Below, piece by piece: positions 26,001 through 31,508 of a DNA stretch of 64,000 bases. Under the pieces are notes generated by a model. The model ran no database searches. It saw only the letters and a program-made list of their open reading frames with translations, and was not told the origin of the DNA. Origin of the DNA: Blastomussa wellsi. Lineage: Eukaryota; Cnidaria; Anthozoa; Scleractinia; Plerogyridae. Made by a program: the position numbers and the translations under genes. The stretch is from contig OX393567.1 of the NCBI GenBank assembly GCA_947652115.1, forward strand, positions 18,518,958 to 18,582,957. The letters run 5' to 3'. Positions within the stretch are counted from its first letter, which is position 1; every line of letters begins with the position of its first letter.

Positions 26001-28539
26001 ATCTAATAATTAGAAAAAACTTTCACAATTTAATTGGTGAAAAATACTTTTAATGATGTTTGGGTTTAACTGACCCCTCATTTTGAGCACAATGACATCT
26101 AGTGAAAGACAAAAAAAAGTTATGGTGTAAAGTTTCTCATGGACAAGTGTACCCAAAATAACTATAGAGCCACCTTAAACTTTCAAATCAAGTTTTCCAC
26201 AATACTTTATGTTTCAAAAATTACCTCAGTAAGGGTGATCCCTTCCAAACTCAAGACACTCCTGTTATCATCCCCAATGACACTGGCCTTTGGAATAGAT
26301 AATTAAAAATTAAAACAAAAAATCAGCTTGCAAAATGAAGCCACTATTAAATATCAAGGGCTTGTTTCACAAAATTAATACAAAAAAAAGACAGGTTCAA
26401 GCACAGGCCAGGGTCACGGTGTAGTGTTAAGTTGTTGGGCAAGATACCATTGAGAGTACCTCTATTCACTCAGGTGTATAAAATGAGTGCTGGTTAATTT
26501 AATGCTGGGGGAAACCCTGTGATAGACTAGCATTCTATCCCGGGAAGGAGTTGAAACACTTCTAGTTCATTAAAGCTAAGGAAACTGGGATAAGGTCTGA
26601 CCTGATGGACTACTAGGCTCATAAGCAGACTCTATCTTTACCTTAACTGCAAACTATTAAAAATAATAAATAAATTTATTATGTAAAACTGTTAAATTTT
26701 CATCACATACCATCACCTGAACTGACATGCACTATGATTATCTTACTTACTTGAGATAATTTTTCTTTATTACGCTTAGATGTCTTAATAAACTGTTTGT
26801 AGTGCCAGCGTAGCTCTTTAATTAGTTCTTCTTTTCCTTCATCTGATTTTATAGAACTTGAGCTTGTTTTACGACTAGAAACTAAGAATAGGTCAATGAT
26901 TGTTTTTAGACTCAGATACAAAAGTTGTAAACAGACTCTCGCCAGTAAATCTTATAATTAAAGGCATTGAGAAGTATTGGGGGGGGGGGGGGGTCAACTC
27001 TAAGAAGGCCTGTTTCAGGAGAAAAACAAAATTGAATCCTAACGTTTTGCCAAGAATCGAGAATGGCTCCAAAGAATTTGGGAAGTTATTCCAAATTTTT
27101 GGGACAACATTCATTTACACATGACATAATAATGCTACATAATAACCTGCTAATGGTAGGTTATATAAATATAGTGGTAGTACTGCTTAAAACAGCATTT
27201 GTTAGAGTTGTCATCCCCCGCGAGAAGTAGTACAGTCAAACCTCCCCTGAGTGGACACCCCTTGGATCTGAAAAATTGTCTGCTATTAATTAAAAGCAGA
27301 GCAGTCTTCTAATGGCAGGTTATATAAATATAGAATTATATTTGGCTAGGACCAAGACTAAGTTTTCTGGGGGATACTCCCTAGTAGACTGTACAAGGAG
27401 GTATGTAAAAGAGTAAGGGCGAATCTAAGTCTTTTGAGGGGTTACCCAAGTCTTAAAAAGATATGCAGTGTCCCTTCTGTGTTTCTATCAAAAAGGGGGT
27501 TATCATGGTGCAAAAAAGCACAGGAAGATCATCCTCTGTTTGTGTGGTGCAACTGCTGTTTGGAACTGGAGACTTGATTTTCCAGGACATGATTGGTTGA
27601 AATTTTGTTCCACTAGTGGAGATATTAAACACCTTTTGCCTTAATGTCTTAACAAAGTTTCAAGAAACTGTTAATTGAGTCACATGTAGTGTTGTTTTTG
27701 CCATTCTGACCTGTAAGAGCCGCTCTGTAATGAGATTACTTTCCAGCCAAAGGCAGGTGAGGTGGGGGTGCAGAAAAAGCTGCCATTAAAAATAATATTT
27801 TCTTATTTTTTAACCTATACAACATCTGCAATGTTTTGTCGGCTAAACAGGTATTTCAGTGAATCCGGATATTTATCCACCTGCAATCTTACAGGTTTGC
27901 GGTAAACCAAGATGGCAGACCTAAAACATATCGCTGTAACATGCTTGGCTCTTGGTAACCAATCCTGATAATGTCACTGGATTATGAATGCGTGGGAATC
28001 CGAATACTCCTCTAGTGTAAACGCCTTTGAATCCGAATACTCTAAATACTATGAATCCGGTAACATTTATGAATCCGGGAAAATATCCTCTAGTGTAAAC
28101 CTAGTCTCAGATGTTTAACAGCATACCTGGAGTCGATGGCAAGGATCTTGCAAAGTTCATATTCCCTTCTTCATTTGCATTAAACTTTTCAAGTTTTGGC
28201 TCTTCTACATTATGTGGATGTTCTATTGGTTCTACATTTTCCTTCTCAGCCTCGACCTGTTGCTTTCTTTCAAACTCAACTGTGTCCAGACCTGACAACG
28301 AACGTGATCTTTTGTGTACATGTCTAATAAACTGGGCCTGCACTTCGGGAGGCAAATCATGGTGCTTACTGCCAGATTCAAATGATCCTGTTTTTCCATG
28401 CAATGCCAACTCTTCTGGGGGGATGTTTGGAAGTTTCTTTCTCGATCTGCGAGCTGATGGATCACTGATGGTAGACATGATAGGACTTGACAAACTTTGC
28501 TTGCTAGTCTTGCTTGAGGACTTACAAGCCACCAAGATC
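6555..28539 (-). CDS. LIM and bMERB (DUF3585) domain protein with C-terminal CaaX box, MICAL/MICAL-like kin; ten exons
   Basis: Coding exons on the minus strand are 28127-28539, 26751-26881, 26225-26287, 25283-25604, 23797-23949, 16852-16948, 16313-16386, 8065-8179, 7721-7767 and 6555-6694. All have GT-AG borders and all nine junctions are in phase; from the ATG at 28478 they sum to 497 codons plus stop. Order: low-complexity N-terminus, one LIM domain (about 201-257), a coiled-coil bMERB domain (about 303-450) recognised by WVEWFSAAQDKNNTVRREAEL and EFLQEMLEVVEKREQLI, and a C-terminal CILL. bMERB domains bind Rab8-family GTPases; LIM plus bMERB is the MICAL/MICALL signature. No calponin-homology or monooxygenase domain is visible in the window. 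The exon at 28539 opens in phase 1, so upstream exons may exist; the true 5' end is unresolved. Two retrotransposons sit in introns within the bMERB region. Confidence 0.85.
7721..7767 (-). CDS. Short exon completing the bMERB domain
   Basis: Encodes YAEEDKEIEKERRES, the acidic/basic tail of the bMERB domain (EEDKEIE). 47 nt, acceptor TTCTTCAG, donor GTAAAAATA, in phase with both neighbours. Confidence 0.72.
7811..8014. repeat. Short inverted-repeat MITE, hAT-like ends
   Basis: Ends read AGGGAGTGTTCATTTGGGAT on the left and ATCCCAAAAGAACGCGCCCT on the right, which are inverted copies. The centre carries further palindromic GGAATATATTCC-type blocks. It sits in an intron of the LIM-bMERB gene. 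The hAT assignment rests only on the look of the ends. Confidence 0.6.
8065..8179 (-). CDS. bMERB exon (last long helix)
   Basis: Encodes IKTEYDKSKEKEFLQEMLEV then VEKREQLISDVEDAKKR, the last bMERB helix. Acceptor ATTAATTAG, donor GTAATTG; joins the 16313-16386 exon in phase 1. Confidence 0.78.
8211..8562. repeat. Nested foldback element
   Basis: Inner palindrome 8211-8369: ATAGAGGATATTACATGGCC at the left is mirrored at the right by GCCATGTAATATTCTAT, with paired GATACAAAATTTCTC and GAGAAATTTTGTATC inside. A second pair of ends (TTATATAAACA near 8372 and TGTTTATATAATAA near 8550) bounds the adjoining half. Confidence 0.55.
8632..8935 (+). repeat. tRNA-headed SINE, the most complete copy
   Basis: The head has an A-box-like TGGCCTAATGGTTAGTGCGC (8648) and a B-box-like GGTCCGAGTTCAAGCCC (8684), spaced as in a tRNA-derived RNA polymerase III promoter. 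The body follows with GCTCTTGGGCTAGACACTTA, GGGGTATAAATGAGTACCGG, GGACTAGCATCCCATCCAGG and GGGATAAGCTCCGGCAG. Confidence 0.8.
9487..9791 (-). repeat. Element 1 split direct repeat A, outer copy
   Basis: Starts near TTAATGTCACTGTTCC and ends at GCAGACTTAACCG. Near-identical copy at 10277-10581. The left end abuts the flanking old TIR element directly. Confidence 0.9.
9792..9868. other. Spacer with four-run G-quadruplex-like motif, element 1
   Basis: A 77-nt unique spacer between the A and B repeats. It ends in GGGAGGGAGGGAGGG on the plus strand (about 9854-9868), exactly at the B repeat border. Four G3 runs with one-base loops is a textbook quadruplex pattern. Confidence 0.6.
9869..10276 (-). 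repeat. Element 1 split direct repeat B, inner copy
   Basis: Begins AAAAAGTTTACGATAG and ends GACAGTAAAATGGCATTT, joined directly to repeat A copy 2. Pairs with 14749-15154. Confidence 0.9.
10277..10581 (-). repeat. Element 1 split direct repeat A, inner copy
   Basis: Second copy of repeat A, directly abutting repeat B at 10276/10277 and lying 57 nt past the recombinase stop. Confidence 0.9.
10638..11835 (-). pseudogene. Tyrosine recombinase of element 1, split by TTAA-flanked MITEs
   Basis: The N-terminal three quarters (11039-11835) run from VNDPLRDEVLNYANWG-type sequence overlapping the RT end, through HSTIKLYLAAVRNLH and the first catalytic-arginine block FAFLRCSEF, to GLPYRS. There the frame enters MITE sequence and stops at 10999. 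The remaining part resumes at about 10824 with GHSFRIGAASVAAAAGLPDW and LGRWSSDCYQLYIRTP, which supply the H-x-x-R and the tyrosine nucleophile, and ends at 10638. So all catalytic residues exist but are separated by about 215 bp of insertion. The frame opens at a TTG, not an ATG, next to the RT stop; start by readthrough, re-initiation or frameshift is unresolved. Confidence 0.85.
10829..11035. mobile_element. Two tandem 93-bp MITEs with TTAA target sites (piggyBac-like)
   Basis: Copies at 10829-10921 and 10943-11035 look identical. Each starts CCCTTTACTCCCCAAGAGTG, ends CCCTTGGGGCTTAAAGGG, and is bordered by TTAA on both sides. TTAA duplication and CCC/GGG ends are the piggyBac pattern. The two copies are separated by 13 nt between TTAA sites. 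Together they break the tyrosine recombinase frame. Confidence 0.8.
11832..13688 (-). CDS. Element 1 reverse transcriptase-RNase H
   Basis: 618 codons from ATG at 13688. The reverse transcriptase has FMAKTDLKSAFRLIPIHPDD (near residue 237), LPFGLRSAPFLFNQLSD and the active-site HILDDFF (near 317-323), which replaces the usual YxDD with LDDF as in DIRS-order elements. RNase H follows from about 480 with ELYTDAAGSIGFGG, WQELFPIV, FWCDNESV and HVPGVSNEVADALSR, supplying the acidic catalytic residues. No protease, integrase or methyltransferase follows. The N-terminus overlaps gag by about 240 nt in another frame, so expression may need frameshifting or internal initiation. The frame is intact although the element's recombinase is broken. 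Confidence 0.9.
   Translation of the reverse strand: MFVRAHTTLKMSVLLLTPTENYVDPRQCASTSTSQPAAAAVTAPTHTYAAAAIPVTTPSPTAPSNSPARSLGLANEARNKVQQLRRHQKPIVSSPIDIYRLELELADHPDRHFVFNLLTTLKEGARIGYSGPRSVRVSPNLISAAQHPDVVSLNLQKEINLGRVAGPYPSPPLPRFQCHPVGVVPKKHSSDWRTIYHLSYPQGYSINDHIPKDPYSLSYVRVDDAINILQSLGRGAFMAKTDLKSAFRLIPIHPDDWSLLGIYWQSQYYVDMYLPFGLRSAPFLFNQLSDGLEWIVKHNYHIRHVIHILDDFFIAEESKLACLTSFSTLLRVFMALKAPVVSSKTIGPSQEIEFMGIVLDSVRMEARLPQDKLSRINDLLNSFKSRRSVRLVELQSLIGTLQFACKVVVPGRTFLQRAINLTRGVPSRFHHIRLNKEFFKDLDMWKVFLANWNGRSFFLEASNTPAPELELYTDAAGSIGFGGYLQGKWFQGHWPPNMRLDRERGISIEWQELFPIVVACSIWHPFLAGKRLQFWCDNESVVSIINSGHSKVPRIMELVRRLVLFSMQHNFLVRARHVPGVSNEVADALSRFQMQRFRALAPDADQRPCIIPPSLMTL
13450..14745 (-). CDS. Element 1 Gag-like protein with SAP domain and zinc-finger array
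   Basis: 431 codons from ATG at 14745 (an upstream non-ATG extension to 14802 falls in the terminal repeat and is ignored). A SAP-like helix-extended-helix lies at the N-terminus (LNSEVLKLRLGALNLPITGS then KGQLVSRL), followed by a low-complexity acidic middle. The C-terminus has three zinc motifs: CNVCSSPYHAEDVC (CCHC), CFDFNKSTGCRRRNCAYPH (CCCH spacing 8-4-3) and CRRCHSSDHAVANC (CCHC). CCHC knuckles are typical of Gag nucleocapsids; SAP domains usually bind DNA. Role in RNA packaging is inferred. Confidence 0.85.
   Translation of the reverse strand: MAHRPRRASQTKRTPVRGEDLSRLNSEVLKLRLGALNLPITGSKGQLVSRLKRALPGNSAKPSSNTANRQQQQHKRTSGRSKGNARPDRPSRKNTVNPRTTGETETIPPQETIAGHEPEQEDSTLSDRASLSSIEDMIESDLEIDTDSAQNTSFSPAQRSTIEEIVSRSVHTALNAFSTPAAALNPLTSNQSSCTPGMASPLGLSRPVDRSLEDKILRGEYVDFALLLPDNLYQSQTPEIQLRLDDSSTGPMGSPVTMVRKKKPVIDTFQKWLDAYMVYMLVLVTAYPRRALELIKYQQIISRAVTKFKGLAWVSYDQQFRRRAAYDLSLSWDKVDLELWTVTFAGLAKPHCNVCSSPYHAEDVCPSADPNRKLRRSQTVCFDFNKSTGCRRRNCAYPHVCRRCHSSDHAVANCPQQQSSKISRPSERGKK
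14749..15154 (-). repeat. Element 1 split direct repeat B, outer copy
   Basis: 5' end of the element in its own orientation; matches 9869-10276. It starts 4 nt upstream of the gag ATG and ends GGCATTT next to the older TIR element. Confidence 0.9.
16024..16300. repeat. MITE with TAA target duplication (PIF/Harbinger-like)
   Basis: Ends AGCCAATGATACACGGTTCA and TGAACCGTGTATCATTGGCT are perfect inverted copies of about 24 bp, bordered by TAA at 16021-16023 and 16301-16303. A 3-bp TAA duplication is what Harbinger elements make. The inside is full of TTGTTCAAC/GTTGAACAA blocks. It lies 10 nt from the 16313 splice donor. Confidence 0.75.
16313..16386 (-). CDS. bMERB exon (LELSEKYSELEKKLRE block)
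   Basis: A 74-nt exon with RELELSEKYSELEKKLREI, the third bMERB helical block. Its donor (GTAAGAG) lies only 8 nt from the target-site copy of a MITE at 16024-16300. Retrotransposon element 1 lies in the following intron. Confidence 0.75.
16852..16948 (-). CDS. bMERB exon (EWFS/VRREAEL block) of the LIM-bMERB gene
   Basis: Encodes GSDVDKQSLWVEWFSAAQDK then NNTVRREAELSF, the most diagnostic block of bMERB domains (EWF, N-K-N, VRRE-EL). Donor GTGAGTAC. Phase fits both neighbours. Confidence 0.8.
17155..17448 (-). repeat. Element 2 split direct repeat A, outer copy
   Basis: Begins TTAATGTTAAGGCGCGCAAT, ends CAGCAATTCCCCGCCC. Identical by eye to 17798-18091. It is GC-rich compared with its surroundings. 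Confidence 0.9.
17449..17607. other. Spacer between A and B repeats, element 2, with G-rich end
   Basis: 159 nt of unique sequence ending AGGAGTGGGTGGGAGGGA right at the B repeat. The placement matches the G-rich spacer end of element 1 although the rest of the spacer differs. Confidence 0.55.
17608..17797 (-). repeat. Element 2 split direct repeat B, inner copy
   Basis: Begins ATTAAACTTGCTGCGAAGGA, ends TTATGCTAAAATATTGA, abutting repeat A copy 2 at 17798. Pairs with 22272-22461. Confidence 0.9.
17798..18091 (-). repeat. Element 2 split direct repeat A, inner copy
   Basis: Second copy of the A repeat; about 290 nt separate it from the recombinase stop codon at 18385. Confidence 0.9.
18385..19353 (-). 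CDS. Element 2 tyrosine recombinase
   Basis: About 322 codons from ATG at 19353; the open frame reaches a TTG two codons earlier and overlaps the RT stop region. It has the catalytic set of tyrosine recombinases: Arg in FFGFLRSSEF (near residue 151), H-x-x-R in ASHSFRIGAATTAG (near 268-271), Trp in VLGRWKSD and the nucleophile Tyr in AYQTYIKTP (near 299-302). The N-terminal core-binding part has HSTIKVYLAAVKNLH, shared with element 1. The enzyme would insert a circular cDNA without making a target duplication. No inactivating change is visible. Confidence 0.9.
   Translation of the reverse strand: MQAANFIYHSVAVTTRRTYSSGERQFIRFCLSHKLVSPSTPFLPTSEATLIHFVTHLSNTVSHSTIKVYLAAVKNLHTEFGCPLDFTSMPLLYKTLRGIKRLHGAPKRVRYPITISVLRGIYMKLKPFHSQEVDSSMLWAAFTLAFFGFLRSSEFTCNGQFDPRDHLTRADVSFQPTIFNPNCFEITIKKSKTDPFRETAKLTIAKSNSSVCAVTALQDYLLQTNGRNDCQPLFQFMDGHNLTRTSLTNNLRALLHVCGLDSGHFASHSFRIGAATTAGAAGFPDWLIKVLGRWKSDAYQTYIKTPKETILQVPKNLASSLR
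19356..21173 (-). CDS. Element 2 reverse transcriptase-RNase H
   Basis: About 605 codons from ATG at 21173; the frame is open further to a GTG at 21197. RT motifs are CFMTKTDIQSAFRIIPVHPD, LPFGLRSAPYLFNQLSDALE and HILDDFFIS. RNase H motifs are HLFTDAAGSIGYGG, WQELYPIYLA, FHCDNQAAV and HVPGLDNGIADSLSRFQ. The protein stops shortly after RNase H with no methyltransferase domain, as in Ngaro elements. It overlaps gag by roughly 200 nt in a different frame and ends within a few bases of the recombinase frame, so the three genes are packed like an overlapping set. Confidence 0.9.
   Translation of the reverse strand: MGAPFLPSDPIIHSVDSATITTEGPNAVKIPALSATAAKPVMETTQPTAMMNPHQKLEARLIKNHQTAEALLSMKPRTPVNIPLLVDLLKPHPNQDFVAKLSIGLSQGFRVGYQGNRIPRTAKNLPSANQQPLIIEENLLEEVELGRLAGPFEHPPFPNFQIHPLGLVPKKNSQKWRTIFHLSYPKGSPDSLNANIPIEAFTLQYIRIDDAISLVLEHGPGCFMTKTDIQSAFRIIPVHPDDWELLGMSWKGRFFFDKALPFGLRSAPYLFNQLSDALEWLVKHHLNIPSIIHILDDFFISQPAPRSLCSTALCRVLTLFEELNIPLAPKKTFLPTQVLEFMGITLDSVRMEARLPEDKLHNARLLLSSWSSKRSCRLRDLQSLIGTLQFACRVISPGRPFMQRIINLTRGFRNPSHFISLNLEFKKDILMWQLFLNHWNGVSLFLPPFTEASPQIHLFTDAAGSIGYGGFFNNLWFQGRWLPSHQLNPATGISIQWQELYPIYLACMLWAPLWANRRICFHCDNQAAVAILSAKSSKIPWIMNLVRLITFQTLKYNFTFSAKHVPGLDNGIADSLSRFQMPRFHLLAPDASPVPCLIPPFLSNV
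20968..22212 (-). CDS. Element 2 Gag-like protein with SAP domain and zinc-finger array
   Basis: 414 codons from ATG at 22212, 60 nt inside the 5' repeat. N-terminal SAP-like motif (LTNEVLRLLLAQNNLPITGS then REQLIERL), then a Ser/Pro/Asp-rich linker, a conserved middle (IVRGEYVEFDALLPENS; element 1 has ILRGEYVDFALLLPDN), and zinc motifs CSICGSGDHFSHGC, CNNYNRGTKCSQDPCPFSH and CKTCHGDHPAYRH. The order CCHC-CCCH-CCH(C/H) is the same as in element 1, so it is an old shared trait. Confidence 0.87.
   Translation of the reverse strand: MEYAGLTNEVLRLLLAQNNLPITGSREQLIERLATIPPSPNSTPDDSQPRTRSSDPSGSTAKRSRPNPEDPGRSDVPDEPPETIEIPAGDENSNQDGDHERGVPHNTAVNPADLATLISTIVDQKLRNFVPAQPSAVSHHNQPLPSESQQSSARREQLSDPTFVASLLSHPPTSTSTSDFVPPSVASPTLASHVPAKTKQAIVRGEYVEFDALLPENSNLNDSDVSGLSISFDGKQFNLPTPARKKKTYVDSIDKWLSAFAVYCTILLTSFPQRAIEMFTYQEIIRSAHRKFAGFAWLSYDIDFRRKAVNNPLLNWGERDTQLYLMKFTGQAKSCCSICGSGDHFSHGCSLSALRPNNSQRGLCNNYNRGTKCSQDPCPFSHRCKTCHGDHPAYRHDEPSPKTRGPVDKKSSNR
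22272..22461 (-). repeat. Element 2 split direct repeat B, outer copy
   Basis: 5' end of the element in its own orientation, identical by eye to 17608-17797, with the gag ATG 60 nt downstream. Confidence 0.9.
22485..22800. repeat. MITE with CAGGGTTCGTAC ends
   Basis: Left end ACAGGGTTCGTACCCC and right end GGACCCATACGAACCCTGT are inverted copies. The interior repeats CCAGGACTTTCCAGG-like blocks many times. Confidence 0.65.
23797..23949 (-). CDS. bMERB helix-1 exon of the LIM-bMERB gene
   Basis: Encodes a strongly basic coiled coil (NSIRIMKEKISLLSKRGKKL, then VKKEKKLKSQLDKFKG) that fits the first bMERB helix. Acceptor CTGATAG, donor GTCAGT, phases 1 and 1. Retrotransposon element 2 lies in the next intron. 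Confidence 0.75.
24036..24339. repeat. Pentanucleotide satellite (AATGC/AATGT)n
   Basis: About 300 bp of imperfect 5-bp units, mostly GCAAT with GTAAT, GCAAC and GCACT variants. A 5-bp unit without stops in several minus-strand frames creates long Met/His/Cys/Ile/Ala/Leu frames that are not genes. It lies between bMERB exon 23797-23949 and the SINE at 24340. Confidence 0.9.
24340..24552 (-). repeat. SINE copy, minus orientation
   Basis: Has the reverse of the family blocks: CCTGGATGGGATGCTAGTCC, CACTGGTACCCACTCCTGAG, then TTGGACTCTGGGTCAAACCG-type head and TAATGG/ CCTCCCACA end. Its 3' end runs into the pentanucleotide satellite. Confidence 0.7.
25283..25604 (-). CDS. LIM-domain exon of the LIM-bMERB gene
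   Basis: The exon carries the whole LIM domain. Zinc ligands follow the order C, C (CDQPKCGK), H (HVFHKTC), C, C, C (CFVCAIC), C (FNYCYV), then C and H in FYCTQHY. The segment CGKPVEILERVAVENHVFHK closely follows the MICAL-type LIM pattern. The first cysteine pair is spaced C-x4-C rather than the usual C-x2-C. Borders are AAG|GCC acceptor at 25605 and donor CCAG|GTTTGT. Confidence 0.85.
25719..25907. repeat. MITE with AAAGGAGC ends, family member 1
   Basis: Ends AAAGGAGCAACGTCA and TGTGATGTAGCTCCTT. Interior block CCATCTCAATCTTCTCCATC recurs in the copies at 44006-44256 and 48614-48897. Confidence 0.65.
25909..26176. repeat. MITE with AAGGTGGCTC ends
   Basis: Left AAGGTGGCTCGGTAGTTATT and right AATAACTATAGAGCCACCTT are inverted copies, followed inward by GGGTGCACTTGTCCAT and ATGGACAAGTGTACCC. 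It abuts the previous MITE with a one-base gap, in the intron between exons 26225-26287 and 25283-25604. Confidence 0.75.
26225..26287 (-). CDS. Exon 3 of the LIM-bMERB gene (63 nt)
   Basis: A phase 0-0 exon of 21 codons (ASVIGDDNRSVLSLEGIT and three more) between acceptor CCAAAG and donor GTAATTTT. Being symmetric it could be skipped without a frameshift. Confidence 0.65.
26392..26645 (+). repeat. SINE copy, 5'-truncated
   Basis: Begins in the B-box region (CAGGTTCAAGC), followed by GGTGTATAAAATGAGTGCTGG, GACTAGCATTCTATCC and AAACTGGGATAAGGTC, and ends near CTATCTTTACC. Confidence 0.6.
26751..26881 (-). CDS. Exon 2 of the LIM-bMERB gene
   Basis: Flanked by acceptor TATTCTTAG and donor GTAAGTAAG. 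It joins the previous exon in phase 1 and ends in phase 0. It encodes a Lys/Ser-rich helical stretch (KEELIKELRWHYKQFIKTSK) of no known domain. Confidence 0.7.
28127..28539 (-). CDS. First recognised exon of the LIM-bMERB gene
   Basis: Acceptor TGTACCTTAG ends at 28540 and the donor CCAG|GTATGC follows 28127. The first ATG in frame is at 28476-28478, giving MSTISDPSARRSRKKL as N-terminus. The exon is basic and Ser/Pro-rich with an acidic C-terminal half and no recognisable fold. The frame stays open upstream of the ATG to the acceptor, so this may be an internal exon. Confidence 0.7.
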
Positions 28540-31508
28540 CTAAGGTACAGTTTTCAAAAAGGAACTCGTGAGTCTTGTTATATTTATAAGTACTTTTTGT
28601 CCCTAATCTGCAATTAGCTGCAAAATATAAAACAACCAAAAACGAAAATGTGACAGAAAACTGGCAAACAAACAAAATAAATAGGCTAAAACGACAAAGA
28701 ATCATATCAATTATTGAGAAAAATACGTAGCTAGTTTCTTACACGTAACATTACGATCAAAATAGCATTTGTTGTTAAAATTTATATGCCTATGTACAAG
28801 GCTTTAATTTTAGCGCGTCCCTGCGTTCGGGTTGAAGTATCGCAGATACTTACCATACCAGACGTCAACAGTCAGATTTGTAAAATGGAGGTGGACGGAT
28901 TATAAATCGAAGATGTTTTACGATGAAAGAACCAATTACCAACACGTGTAACTGCCTTGTCGAGGATATCCACATTAAATTAAATTCATAGCTTCTTGCT
29001 CGCTTCCATGACCAGGCTTCGATCGGAAATTAGAATATTTTTTGTAAAATTGTACTAACAGAATCAGGTTTGACGAGCGTTGCCGACATCCATTTCACAG
29101 CGCTGGTACCTTCCGGATGTAGTCTTCTACATAGTCCTTGAATAAATAACTTATCAAGGCTGTCAACTGTAAACAACTGTGTTAACATTCTTCCTTCGAA
29201 GTTCGATCTCTCGTGGAAACGAAGAAACCGCCACTGTGCCAGGCTGCACACACTCCAGGAAAGCTTCCTAACATCCAGAAACGGCGCTTGATAAACGGTA
29301 AAATCCAGCATTGAGTACCAAGCACGAAACACGCAACACAGACGGACGGAATAACGAAGCGTTTTCAAATTTCTCGATGATAGCGCACAGCAGACATTTT
29401 GTACACCCTTTTCGGTAAATATTAGCCAGGCGCACCTGTTTCGTGCAATGCATGCTAGGAAGAGCAGAAAAAATTTCACAGAGGTTCCTTTTTAGCTATC
29501 TTTCGGGGTATCTATTAAAATATAGGGTTGGCGAATGTAAGGGGACCCTATTAACTTCAAAAGCTACCCCTCCCCCCTCCCCTAGCCGGGCTAAGGCAGC
29601 TCTGCCTGGGGAAGACGATGTCGGAATATTTTTTGTGGGTCGAAGTATTAAAGGGCTTTGGGAGAGTAGACTCAGAGTACGTAACTGGATTGAAATTCGA
29701 AAATTGTACTCTTATCAGGCGATCAGAGACCGTCGTCTTTTTGACTGGAGATACGCAGACGTTGGCTCTCGTTCGGTTCGTCTCCTCGTTGGATCGCACC
29801 AAAAAATACATGGCTACGGGTTTGATAGACCGTTGAAATGAAAATCGCGCGTTTTGCTTTCAAAAGCTCAAGAAAGGCCAAAAATGGACTCCAGATCAGG
29901 TTTAAAACTTTATTTCATCTTTTCAAAGAAAAAAAGGAGATATTTCCGGCTAAATTATAAATCCAAACTCAGATTATTTGGGCAGCAAAAGAAATTTGGG
30001 CCAGACAACGTGGGATAATTTTTTTGGGCAAACGGTCCCCCACCCCCGGATGAACTTAACGTTCCATTAGCCCTCAAAGCCACGAGTGCAAAATTATCAA
30101 TGTTAGAATTCATCAGTATGTTTCCAGGTGATGAGAATAGACACTTGCATGTACTTGAACCTGGCGATAAATGGCTTGATGCAATAAGCAAATTCCCATA
30201 GCGTAAAAGGTGGGTCAAGGGATACAAAAAAATACAGCAACTTCGGCTACCGGAGAAAAACTGACGTGAGATTGCTGCAGTTGGTTGTATCAGTGAAGTT
30301 TTAAGTCATCATGTGTAGAAAATATTTTTAGCCTGCGAACATGCTCCTGTGTCGGAGGAGCGCTATTTTCCGGTGCGAAGTGCCGGCCACGTGGCGCGAA
30401 GCGCCAACAATGACCCCACCGCCGGAGTGTTCGGGAAGCCTGTCTGCAGGCTAAATATTTTTATAAGCTTAGTTAAACTTTATCGCGAGAATGTTAAAAA
30501 GATGCAAAACTTTAATTTTGTAAAATGAAGTATTCACTCCAACTTCATCGGAAACAGCCTTTCGGGGAAGGGGTAAGTTTGAAAAGAAACTGTGGTGCTG
30601 CGTCGGTGGGAAGTATAACAATATAATTTGGTTTTATCAACTGGGTTGATAATGTGAATTGGCCACCGTAAAGAGATTCAAGAGCTGACGTTTCGAGCGT
30701 TAGCCCTTCGTCAAGGCAACAACACCACTTTATGCACACTTCCATTTCTGGGTTTGTCACACTTATTAAATAATTAGTAACGAAGAATATTACACAGAAG
30801 GAAATGCCTAGCGGCTAGATAACCGTAAGGTTTTCGAGCTGGCAGCTAGTTCTTGGAAGGTAGTTTTGAATGTACAGGACATCACAATAACTGGACAAAA
30901 ACAACATCATAAGACATACACACACTATAAAAAAAGAAAGCACATAGTCGTGGCTGTTTTGTTTAATTTTTTTTCTTGTCTCGTGAAGATCCCACTTAAA
31001 TCTGGATATTCAACAACGCGTTTGTCGTAGATAGCTTCATTCGTAATTCATTCAGCCATATGCAATTTTGAGTGATGACTTAGCTTTAGCAATAAACCTG
31101 TTATTGGGAGTTTCTTTTGTTCATATAAATATGGCTTATAACCGGTAAAGATTTGTCAAGTGAACACATGTTACACACGGCCTGCGGATCGTCGTCGGGG
31201 TGTAATAAGAAGCGGGTACCGAAAACAAGAAAAAACAGCTTTCAATTTGGCTCGCCATTTAGTGCGCACAAGAGAATCAAAAAACGCGCTAAATGAGGTT
31301 CATAAAAACCGCCCTCAAATTGACCGGTTGATCAGAAATGCCCGCCATTTGTGTTTCATTACCAAGTGCGGTACATTACTTCTAACCGCTTATCGCAGCG
31401 CGCGCTCTTTACAATGCATCTTTTATGTCCCAGTTATCGGCAAAGTTAGCGAGAAAACGAATTCTTTGTCGGACCGCTTTTGTGATGTAAAGTGTTGGCA
31501 GCTTTAAG
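28540..31508. other. No gene recognised; likely promoter/5' region of the LIM-bMERB gene plus intergenic repeats
   Basis: Reading frames on either strand (for example 29046-29479) are open but show no family motif, and none gives an in-phase junction to the exon at 28539. A GC-rich inverted repeat around 30332-30452 has GCCTGCGAACATGC and GCCTGTCTGCAGGC ends. A block at about 30625-30715 (GGTTTTATCAACTGGGTTGA, GAGCTGACGTTTCGAGCGTT) is nearly identical to 60008-60095 and marks a dispersed repeat. Confidence 0.5.

Noticed and set aside
6555..28539. Naming the gene MICAL or MICALL
   Set aside because: No monooxygenase or calponin-homology domain is visible and the C-terminal CaaX box does not fit; only kinship through LIM and bMERB is claimed.
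29030..29479. 149-codon minus-strand frame upstream of the LIM-bMERB exons as its first exon
   Set aside because: The only nearby donor joins exon 28539 out of frame (a stop follows), and no CH or other domain is present; it could still be untranslated sequence.
31160..31507. 115-codon plus-strand frame upstream of the homeobox gene
   Set aside because: It ends right at the TATA box, has no recognisable motif and no in-phase link to the homeobox exons.
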